Positions 55,707 to 64,000 of a DNA stretch of 64,000 bases are shown in pieces (the stretch's first letter is position 1; every line of letters begins with the position of its first letter). Under the pieces are notes generated by a model. The model ran no database searches, was not told the DNA's origin, and saw only the letters and a list, made by a program, of their open reading frames with translations. Origin of the DNA: Paraphaeosphaeria minitans (Eukaryota > Ascomycota > Dothideomycetes > Pleosporales > Didymosphaeriaceae); the NCBI GenBank assembly GCA_015832175.1, contig WJXW01000001.1, forward strand, positions 1,426,001 to 1,490,000, written 5' to 3'. Both the position numbers and the translations under genes were made by a program.

Positions 55707-56164
55707 AGGAAGAAAATATTGTGCGTGTGGTCTTGGGGGTATACCGATTTTTTTGGGATTATCTTGTGCATTCGCGGGTTTGGGCGCATCGCGTAAAAAG
55801 GGATCAAGACGAGCTCCTCAAAGGAATACAGCCTACAGCGGCGGAGTTGGGGAGTCGGTACACATGCACGGTTATTGCTATGACTGAATGCCACCGTGTG
55901 CCAAAGTGGGCACTTGTCAGAAGAAAAGCACATCTGGAGAACCATTCAAGCGCATTTATTCTAGATATGGAGCTCCAAAATGGGAGCTATCGTGTGAAGC
56001 AATGACGTCTCGCCTAACAACCGCAACAACCCGACTGCCGAAAACACCAAGCTTCACCCCACGTTGCAGCACCAACTTCTCCGCAGAGCTTGCCCTCGCG
56101 ATCCATACACCTTTTAAGCCTCCCTACACGCGTATCACGCATCGTATAGCAAAAACCCACCATC
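55707..56164. other. Spacer before OPI3
   Basis: About 460 bp with the transporter 3' end and the OPI3 promoter. No gene supported. Confidence 0.5.
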
Positions 56165-57027
56165 ATGAGCGACTACATCGACTTCAGCCAGCCCAGCCTG
56201 TGGAGTACGTCGCGTCCCCCAAACGCCCTACGCAGGCATTGTGCGAGCAGCTAGCATGGCTAACGACGCACAGTTTCCGCAGCGGCTATTGTGTTCAATC
56301 CTACATTCTGGAAGTATGTTTCCCTCTCGTCGTGAAATCTGTAGAGTTGAAGCTGATTTGCCGTACAGCATCGCAGCACAGTCCGGTACGCAATCTCGCG
56401 ATTTTCTCGAGCCCGCTCCCTACAACAGAGCACGAGACTGACGCACCCATGCGCGGAACAGAATACTACAACAAGACCATCACCAAGCTCTTCGGCAACA
56501 ACCCGAGATACGGCTGCTACGCCCTCGCCGTGACCATCTTCTCCCTCGGCATCCTGCGCGACTTCCTGTTCGTTTTCCCTCCCTTCCCAACCCAACCCAA
56601 CCCAATCCGCTAACACAAACACAGCTACGACACCGCCCTCTCCGACCAACCCACCCACCCCGCCCTCCTCACGCCCCTAATCCACCTCTCCGCCATCCCC
56701 CTCTTCGCAACCGGCACAACCCTCGTCTTGACCTCCATGTACGCCCTCGGCGTAACCGGCACCTACCTGGGCGACTACTTCGGCATCCTCATGGACGCCC
56801 CCGTGACCTCCTTCCCCTTCAATGTCTCCGACGCGCCCATGTACCACGGGTCGACGCTAAGCTTTCTCGCCACGGCGATCTGGAAGGGGAAGCCTGCGGG
56901 CATCTTTCTGACCTTCGTGGTGGCTGTGTTGTATAGCGTTGCCAGGAGGTGGGAAGACCCGTTCACCGAGATGATCTACACCAAGAGGGACGAGGAGAGG
57001 AAGAAGGCCGGCAACAAGGCGTTGTAG
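56165..57027 (+). CDS. OPI3: Phospholipid N-methyltransferase (Opi3/PEM2)
   Basis: ER-membrane enzyme that performs the last two methylations from phosphatidylethanolamine to phosphatidylcholine with S-adenosylmethionine. Exons are 56165-56204, 56274-56313, 56369-56385, 56462-56567 and 56625-57027, giving 201 residues (yeast Opi3 is 206). The third exon is just 17 nt. Spliced sequence reads MSDYIDFSQPSLWISAAAIVFNPTFWNIAAQSEYYNKTITKLFG, the strongly conserved N-terminus. The C-terminal exon holds LGVTGTYLGDYFGIL, SDAPMYHGSTLSFLATAIW and, at the end, the ER-type basic tail (KRDEERKKAGNKAL). SAM-binding GxG (GVTGTY) and EE/RW (RRWEDPFTEMIY) motifs are present. All four junctions are GT-AG and in phase. 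Confidence 0.95.
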
Positions 57028-57624
57028 AGGGTGGACGGCGCAGGCAGTGGGTCTATACTCAAGCAAGGAGAACTGGAGCAGATACGGTGAGGCTGGGTAC
57101 ATGATCTACAAGACTATTGACACGGCAGAGGCATGCGGCGGAATGCATGGCATACAAGGACACGATCCACGGTCGAGGCACGCAGGTTGAGGGCTTCGTT
57201 GGCGGTTGCGGGCATTCAACTGCTTCCGCAAGGCAGCTCTCAGGCGACGGGAGAGATTCACTTCGTAGGCAGATGAGATGCGCATTATGAATCAGTTTGA
57301 CGTGAACGCGACGGCCCAAAGCAACAACGCCCAAGCAACACCTTTTCCCCCTATGCACAATAATTCACTACCTTCGGCTCGAGGACACGACCATGGACTG
57401 GTTTGAAGAAGGTTATTTTATTAGGCAATCATTTGCATTAACAAGAGTTTTCCGCTCTGCGCCCAAAGTTCGCTCAGACATTTCCACAGCTGGTCATGAC
57501 GGGAACAGCAACACAAGTGCCGCCCCCTGTCACTCCAACTGGTTTGGTTCCATCAAGAGATTCAACCCTCGTACCTTCGGCAAAATCAGCATACTGTTAG
57601 TTTGACACATGTTTGGTGACCACC
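57028..57624. other. Convergent 3' spacer, OPI3 / TUB2
   Basis: About 600 bp between converging stops. It should hold the two 3' UTRs. No gene supported. Confidence 0.5.
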
Positions 57625-59339
57625 TTACTCCTCGCCCTCAACGGGGGCCTCTTCGTCGTACTCCTCCTCTCCCTCGGAGATGGAAGCCTCCTGGTACTGC
57701 TGGTACTCGGAGACCAAGTCGTTCATGTTGGACTCAGCCTCAGTGAACTCCATCTCGTCCATACCCTCGCCAGTGTACCAATGCAAGAAAGCCTTGCGCC
57801 TGAACATGGCAGTGAACTGGTCACCAATACGCTTGAAGAGCTCCTGGATGGAGGTCGAGTTTCCGACGAAAGTAGAGGACATCTTGAGGCCGCGCGGCGG
57901 GATGGAGCAGAGAGCAGTCTGGACGTTGTTGGGGATCCACTCGACAAAGTATGACGAGTTCTTGTTCTGGACGTTGCGCATCTGGTCCTCCACCTCCTTC
58001 ATGGAGACCTTGCCACGGAAGATGGTAGAGCAGGTCAGGTAACGACCGTTACGGAAGTCAGAGGCGGCCATCATGTTTTTGGGGTCGAACATCTGCTGGG
58101 TGAGCTCGGGAACGGTGACGGCGCGGAAAGAGTAGGCGCCACGGCTGGTGAGAGGAGCGAATCCCACCATGAAGAAGTGGAGACGGGGGAAAGGAACCAT
58201 GTTGACTGCCAACTTTCGCAGATCAGAGTTGAGCTGACCAGGGAAACGGAGGGAGGTAGAGACACCCGACATGACGGCGGAGACGAGGTGGTTCAGGTCG
58301 CCGTACGAAGGGTTGTTCAGCTTAAGGGTCCTCATGCAGATATCGTAGAGAGCCTATATGTGTCAACGAAGTCCTGGGCCTCGTTCAAGCCGTACATACC
58401 TCGTTATCAATGCAGAAGGTCTCGTCGGAGTTCTCAACGAGCTGATGGATGGAGAGGGTGGCGTTGTAGGGCTCAACAACGGTGTCGGAAACCTTAGGGG
58501 AAGGGACGACGGAGAAAGTGGCCATCATACGGTCGGGGAACTCCTCGCGGATCTTGGAGATCAAAAGAGTACCCATACCAGCACCAGTTCCACCACCGAG
58601 GGAGTGGGTGATCTGGAAACCCTGAAGGCAGTCGCAGCCCTCAGCCTCACGGCGGACAACATCGAGCACCTGGTCGACGAGCTCGGCACCTTCGGTGTAG
58701 TGACCCTTTGCCCAGTTGTTACCAGCACCAGACTGGCCGAAAACGAAGTTGTCGGGACGGAAAAGCTGGCCGAAGGGTCCAGCGCGGACGGCATCCATGG
58801 TACCAGGCTCCAAATCGACGAGGACGGCACGGGGAACGAACTTGTTGCCAGTGGCCTACACAATGTCAGAGATGTGGATTTTGATCGGGCTCTCGTTGGC
58901 GCCGCGTACCTCGTTGAAGTAGACGTTCATGCGCTCGAGCTGGAGATCCGAGGTACCATTGTAGCTGGTCGAACTCAGTCATTTTTGCGAACCGCGTGTA
59001 TTCTAACAGTAGTGGTACTTACACACCGGAGCCATCGAGACCGTGCTCGCCGGAGATCTGCTGCCTATGGGTCCGTCAGTTGCTGCCGCATCAGCAGAGC
59101 TTTCTCGTGATTGACGCACCAGAAGGCGGCACCGATTTGATTACCCTGCACTCGTTAGCAACGTCTCGATGACTAGGGTGGGGTTAACTTACACATTGGC
59201 CGGTCTGGAGATGGACCTGTCGTGCAGAATCAAGTTAGCAGGTGGTCGTCTTGTTGTGTTGTCCCTGAGGCGGAAACGCGGGGCAGGGCGCGCATCAACA
59301 AATTTGCCCGAGGCGAACGATACGTACAATCTCACGCAT
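57625..59339 (-). CDS. TUB2: Beta-tubulin
   Basis: The beta subunit of microtubules. Exons in reading order are 59339-59328, 59216-59193, 59145-59120, 59064-59023, 58964-58910, 58855-58400 and 58353-57625, giving exactly 447 residues, with canonical borders at all six introns. The start [21 protein letters not shown] matches beta-tubulin and carries the MREI autoregulation signal. The GTP loop GGGTGAG is present. The tail is acidic ([16 protein letters not shown]). Residues at benzimidazole positions are H6, Y50, F167, E198 and F200, all the sensitive type. Exons 1-5 are tiny (12-55 nt), the usual layout in filamentous fungi, used widely for species identification. Confidence 0.97.
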
Positions 59340-59897
59340 GATGACTGATTTGTCGAGGACGGATGACGACGAGAGATGAGAATGGGATGAGCTGGGTGAG
59401 AACTGTTTTTGCAGTGGTCGAGAGTGGATCGAGGACAGGAGACAGAGCGGTGAGGTGTTGTGGGTTATTTACCGCGCCGGAAGCAAGCACACTGCACAGA
59501 CCGTCGCGCTAGGCTAGTCTTGTTTACGCGCTTGCCTGCGTAAACGAGCTCGGCAGGCACCCGCTTCTGCGTCTCCATCGTTCGCAAATGCACTGTGCAA
59601 GTCTCGTTCGAGGCCACGTCGACCGTATGTCTATTGTTTCATCTCTGCAGCATGCAACGCACTGGTTGCGAGCCGCAACGAAGCCGTGCCTGGCCTGAGG
59701 ATGCAGATCACCTCGCGTAGGCGTACAAAGTAGGTAGGTAGCGCATGCATCGCGCATAGCGGCATAACCCTCACCTGTGCGAACGCCACGCCAGACAGCC
59801 CTTTGTCCATCCCAAATCCATAGCCACACTTGCTCTGCACCGCTCCAGGGTACGCCATCTCGTTTCCTGTCCGCATCGCGCGTCCAATCGCAGTATC
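59340..59897. other. Beta-tubulin promoter region
   Basis: About 560 bp between the TUB2 start and the ceramidase stop, both on the minus strand. It includes a TAGGTAGGTAG patch at about 59731-59741. No gene supported. Confidence 0.5.
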
Positions 59898-61249
59898 CTA
59901 CAGCGCTTTCTTTGTCAACCCGTTGGTAGGTTCGCTAGCGTGTCCGTTGGCCGCCTTCTGCGTTCTCACCACCATTGGCATGGTCGATAGCCGAGGCCAA
60001 TGCAGCTTGAACTCGTCTTGTCTTCCATTGAGACAGTGCCGGAGCCAGATACCCCAGACGATGTAGCAATAACCGCCGAGGCCCGTCATGAGATGCCACC
60101 CTGATGCAATGTCAGCGTACTCCTCAAGTTCGCAGGTGTGAACACTTACAACCGTGAAGCTCCAGGAAAAATCCCCAAGGCATTCCAATCTCATGCCGCC
60201 AGCGCCTCAGAGTCGAACAGTGAGCAATGTCCAGATACCAGAAGAAGAATCCGCCCAAAAAGATGCCTAGGCCCCATGCAATCATGCCCCACATCTCGCT
60301 CAGGATCTGTACGTTCCGTTGCTGCTCTTGCTTTGCCGTGGTTTTGGTCCGGAATTTAGGTCGAAGCAGTGTTTCCATCACATATACAGCCCGGAAGAAA
60401 ACCACGGCTGTCAGGATGGCGTAGACTGTCTGATGGAAGACGGGGTCTTGCAGAAACTAGGGGAAACGTGTCAGCGTGTAACCCTTTGACTTTCTTTAGC
60501 ACAGTGCTGAGTTATGAAATGGCATGCAGACTCGATGTATCTCCCAGCATGGTGCGAATAGTTCATAACGAGATGGCAGTATCGTAAGAAGCGTCCGGGT
60601 CACTTACATGGTAATAAAGAGTAATGAAGAGGGACAAGCCGACTAACGACGAAGCGAGGACTGATCTATAGGTACTTGTCTTGCCGAACGAGAAGGTCAC
60701 GTAACACATAAGACATGTTGTGTATATCATCGAGAGTTCGTCAACAAGTTGCATGGGATCTGAGATTGCAAAGTCAGGTTATTCTGCGCTTTGTGTCGAA
60801 AGGTGGGTTAGGACATACATTTCAATGTAGAATGGAACAGGAAAGAGCCGATTCCTACTAGCAAGTATCCGATGTACGACACCAGAAAGGCAGTGCCATG
60901 TCCGTTAGTGAGGCAGTTGTGGATGCCTTTGGCGGACAGGTACATGAACCAGATGTTCGTCTAATAATTTATCAGCGAAATGTGCTCTCCGTGTTGCTAA
61001 GCATACCAAGAGCACTTGTTGAGGTGAGGGTATGTGATCCGGCGCATGTTTTCAAGCTCCTGATGGAGCCTTGGGATGTGCCTTACCAAAGTGTTGATGA
61101 TTTCCGCTGAGTAGATCGTTGCATAATAGTCCTGAGTACAAGTTAGCAGCGGCTCACATAGGGCAGACTTTGACGCATACTTCTTCACACCAGTTAAGTG
61201 TGGAGGTGACTGGCGACCACCGTCCTTCTTGAGCTGGTGGATACTCCAT
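59898..61249 (-). CDS. YPC1: Alkaline ceramidase (Ypc1/Ydc1 family)
   Basis: A seven-TM ER enzyme hydrolysing (phyto)ceramide to sphingoid base and fatty acid. Exons in reading order are 61249-61181, 61131-61087, 60960-60819, 60759-60608, 60456-60150 and 60100-59898, giving 305 residues. The spliced start MEYPPAQEGRWSPVTSTLNWCEEDYYATIYSAEIINTLTN contains the Ca-binding acidic cluster. Zinc-type histidines are visible in SFLFHSTLKYPMQLVDELSMIYT and in the HGWWHLMTG block restored by the last splice junction. Several TM helices are clear (FLVSYIGYLLVGIG, MIAWGLGIFLGGFFFWYLD, YCYIVWGIWL). The C-terminus is short and basic. It is divergent from PFD1 with 454 bp between the starts. Confidence 0.93.
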
Positions 61250-61703
61250 AGACGGGAGACGTCTAAAAATGTCCAAAACCATCTTTGTTTTCAGCACTTA
61301 TGGGCAAGTGGTAGATAGTGTAGGATGGAAGATTATTCTGAGCAGGCCTAACAGGGTGAGATACCGGAAAACCGGAATGGAAGTCCTGTTGGATGTCTGA
61401 GGGAAAAGCGGTGCTAGACACGTCGTAACATGGGTACCGCAGCGGCGCATAGAAAGGGACTTGGAAGCACGAAGTGAATTTTCCGAAGACTGATAGACTA
61501 CTGTGAACCCTGAAAAGCAAGGCCCGATAGCTCCTTCCAATGTTGAGCAGCCAGCCAGCCCCATCACTCCAAACGTCATGGTCGCGCTCGGGCGCACCTG
61601 CCCCGCGCTTGATAACGGCAAGGTTAGCCGAGCGCGGATCTTGCACAGTGCGATAGGCACTATTCAGGGTTCACTTCGACCACATCAACTATTAGAGGCC
61701 ATC
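61250..61703. promoter_or_regulatory. Divergent promoter, YPC1 / PFD1
   Basis: A 454-bp head-to-head spacer. The minus-strand open frames across it are not credible genes. Confidence 0.5.
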
Positions 61704-62159
61704 ATGTCGATACCGAACGAAAAGCTGCAGCAGGTACAGGAGACCCGTTTCGCAACCGAGCACCGACTCACCGTGCGTAGATTCTGCAGGAGATTGGCCA
61801 GAAGAAGGCTTTTGCCGAACAGCAACTCGTGATTGTGAGGCAACAAAAGGTCGCCAACAGCCGAGAAAGCCGGATGCTGCAGCTCACTGCCAGTGAGATG
61901 GAGTCGCTGCCGAAAGAGACGAAGGTCTACGAAGGCGTGGGCAAAATGTATGTTGTGGCCGCCTGCGGTAGGGTACCTCTCTAATGGCCCTAGGTTCGTG
62001 TGCACTCCCATCCCGGACGTCCAGAAGAGACTATCAAGTGAGGATGAGAAGCTCAAGAGCGAGCTATCGAATCTCAAAAAGAAAGAAGACTATCTGGAGA
62101 AGACGTACGAGAATAGCAAGAACAGCATCGAGCAAGTGCTGGGAGGGCGGACCGGCTGA
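61704..62159 (+). CDS. PFD1: Prefoldin subunit 1
   Basis: A beta-type subunit of the hexameric prefoldin chaperone, which hands nascent actin and tubulin to the CCT chaperonin. Exons are 61704-61733, 61781-61947 and 61994-62159, giving 120 residues. The first exon encodes MSIPNEKLQQ. Two coiled-coil arms flank the hairpin: ILQEIGQKKAFAEQQLVIVRQQ... and KRLSSEDEKLKSELSNLKKKEDYLEKTYENSKNSIEQVL. The turn is marked by SLPKETKVYEGVGKMFVCTPI, a strong PFD1 signature (YEGVGRMF in humans), produced by the second splice. It is divergent from the ceramidase. The window carries one of its client genes, beta-tubulin, 2.4 kb away, probably by chance. Confidence 0.93.
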
Positions 62160-63907
62160 AGAACCCGAGGCATCACCTGAGATCCGTCCAAGGGCGGACA
62201 GAAGATGTTTCCCACAACGTGTCTGGGGGATCGATAAGCATAGTTAGTCTTTCCGTTTGGAGTTTGACAAGGTTGAAATTTATGAGCAGGAAGTCACCGC
62301 TCTGTAGTTGAGGTTCCTGAACCTGCCTCAGGTGGTGCTGTGGGACCTCGCGTCCATTCCAAAAACAATTCCATCCAAGACGAAAAGATACCAAGGAAGG
62401 GGGGTTCTCCCTCTTCATTACTAGCACTTCATGTTCGTGGAAACGCACCCGTTATGCTCGTATCCAAGGTGTTGTTTAGTCTGATTGCGATGAATACGGT
62501 AATGCTTTGAGCACCCCTGAGCATTCCATCTCAGTCATTACATTCTGTTCATGTCTCACAGAACTTGTCACCACGCGTACCTAGCAGATCCGAAGTAATT
62601 GGGACCTGTCGACGAGATGACTTGGCACTACATTCATGCCCTCATTGAAATGCGGATCATATCAACGACAATGATCGATCAAGGTAAGCAGGACTGTGTG
62701 AGGATGATGATGATGGCACAGCGAAGCAACATTCACAATGACGAAGCCCAAGAAATAGGATCGCGGCCGGTACTGCCGACTACCAACTTCGGCATCCGGA
62801 TGCAAGCAACATTGCAGATACTTCTTGACCACTGACGTGTTTCGATGACAACGCGTCGACAGCATCTTCTACATGCGGCAAGACTCTCATGCATCCGCCA
62901 AATCACCTGATCCGACTTGACGGGTTTGAAGACCAACACAGCTGATCTACACACTGCGCCTTCTGCTTCCGTCCAAGCTTTGAAGCATGAAACGCTTGGA
63001 AGGAGAATGGTGTTATATATAGACTGAGATCCCTGTGTCGGCCCCTCCCCAGACCACCTGGGGGCTAATTTAGCTGAGCCTTTCAAGGTTGGGCTCGGAG
63101 GCCAGTCCGATCTCGGTAGCGGCAGATGAGGCTGAACAGTGAGTGTCAAGTGCTCTGTTGGTCAGCGGCACAGCACCGCGAGTCTCGACGGACGCTCCCG
63201 TGCTGACGCGAGCGTGAGACAGTCTCAAAACAGACGAAAGAGCGTCCTGGAAAGAGCACCACATGCTCTTGGGGTTGACGTTGACTTGGATGAGGATGGA
63301 GGATGGTTTGAAGCCGTCGCTTGTGCCGCCCCCGCCGCCAAACCATCAAGCACGAGCCCATGCAGATCGCTTCGCGCGCGGCAACTCCGCCAGCAGCAGT
63401 CGGAGTCCAAGATTCGACACACGACGGTCGTGTAGAGCGGATGAAGCCAGCAGAGCGGCGGCAGATGAGCGCGTACTCGACTGTGGCCAGGGTGAGTCTC
63501 GCAAGGAGGAGGGTTGCCCGCTGTCCGGCACAGCCATTTGAAGGCTACCTAGTTATATGCACCATCGGTTCACAAGATCAGCCCCAGCAGCCGCTGCCTG
63601 ATCACTAGATCGCTTTTGGCCCCCAGGTGCACGACGGCCATTTGTTTGAAAACTCTCGTCGCCGCTCTCCTTCTCTCTTCTTCCTGCTTGTCTTACGTTT
63701 GCCCGAGGGCGCGCTATCGCGTCAGCTTGCTTCTAAGATTGCCTTGTCTCATACACATATAACACCCCGCTTTGCCCCGCCGTGCACATCTTGCGATCGC
63801 TCACACGCACGCGACTGACTTCCACTTTGCGTTTCGTTACGTCTTGAGCGTGTTTGGCATCTTTCACAAGATATTTGGGCCCAATATCTGACTCTGAGCT
63901 ACATATC
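62160..63907. other. Intergenic, nothing recognised
   Basis: About 1.75 kb with no credible ORF. The last 250 bp (63650-63907) are CT-rich and look like a leader for the truncated gene at 63908. Confidence 0.5.
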
Positions 63908-64000
63908 ATGCCGCCCGCCGACTACTGGGAGGATGAGTGGTACAACACCGACCGCAAGGTCCGTGGTGGTGCTCGCCATGTTCGCGCACCTTCAGCTTCC
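63908..64000 (+). CDS. Start of an unidentified gene, cut by the window edge
   Basis: An ATG with a CT-rich leader opens a frame that runs to the end of the window: 31 residues beginning MPPADYWEDEWY, then basic and Gly/Ala-rich. No stop is reached, and too little is visible to assign a family. Confidence 0.5.
   Translation, partial: MPPADYWEDEWYNTDRKVRGGARHVRAPSAS

Overview
This window is nuclear DNA of a filamentous ascomycete (Pezizomycotina; Dothideomycetes is my best guess, from overall impression only). The reasons are a full eukaryotic housekeeping gene set, almost every gene split by short introns (mostly 43-60 nt) with GTRNGY donors, CTAAC/CTGAC-type branch points and YAG acceptors, a beta-tubulin gene with the many-exon layout of filamentous fungi, and GC-rich intergenic DNA with micro- and minisatellites. 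I rebuilt 26 gene models exon by exon. Each multi-exon model keeps phase across every junction and reads through to a stop. One further gene is cut off at the right edge.

Layout. 0.8-6.1 kb: a cyclophilin (PPIL3/cyp10 type), ZPR1, an Rpr2/Rpp21/SNM1-type RNase P/MRP subunit and the lariat debranching enzyme DBR1. 7.6-9.4 kb: a small Ser-rich protein and TMA7. 11.0-12.7 kb: an MFS sugar transporter with an apparent GC-AG intron. 13.4-14.8 kb: an orphan coiled-coil gene between tandem repeats and a long AGT microsatellite. 15.2-17.6 kb: two convergent sulfur genes, APS kinase and homocysteine S-methyltransferase. 18.0-23.0 kb: the importin KAP114 and the HORMA protein REV7, divergent. 23.8-28.8 kb: an RBR ubiquitin ligase of RNF216 type and a LYC1-like acetyltransferase. 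29.9-34.7 kb: threonine synthase, a CHORD-CS co-chaperone, a small glutaredoxin-like protein and an HpcH/HpaI aldolase. 34.7-38.9 kb: a 4.2-kb gene-free, repeat-rich stretch. 38.9-44.3 kb: a kelch-like single-pass membrane protein and a secreted gamma-glutamyltransferase. 45.4-52.1 kb: a mitochondrial HMG-box protein, a mitochondrial branched-chain aminotransferase and the SCYL2-type pseudokinase. 54.1-62.2 kb: a vacuolar-type amino-acid transporter, OPI3, beta-tubulin, alkaline ceramidase and prefoldin subunit 1. A truncated ORF starts at 63908.

The genes form no operon-like pathway. Several are divergent pairs sharing a short promoter: Rpr2-like/DBR1, KAP114/REV7, CHORD-CS/glutaredoxin-like, BAT/SCYL2 and YPC1/PFD1. 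The APS kinase and homocysteine methyltransferase pair is the only obvious metabolic neighbourhood. I found no secondary-metabolite cluster, transposon, virus, CRISPR array, rRNA or tRNA gene. I do not see a clear undescribed system. The best leads are gene-structure oddities (GC-AG intron, 8-, 12- and 17-nt coding exons, in-phase stop-free introns, a possible frameshifted ligase tail), the orphan gene in its repeat island, and a dispersed TAGGTA motif that I saw only between genes.
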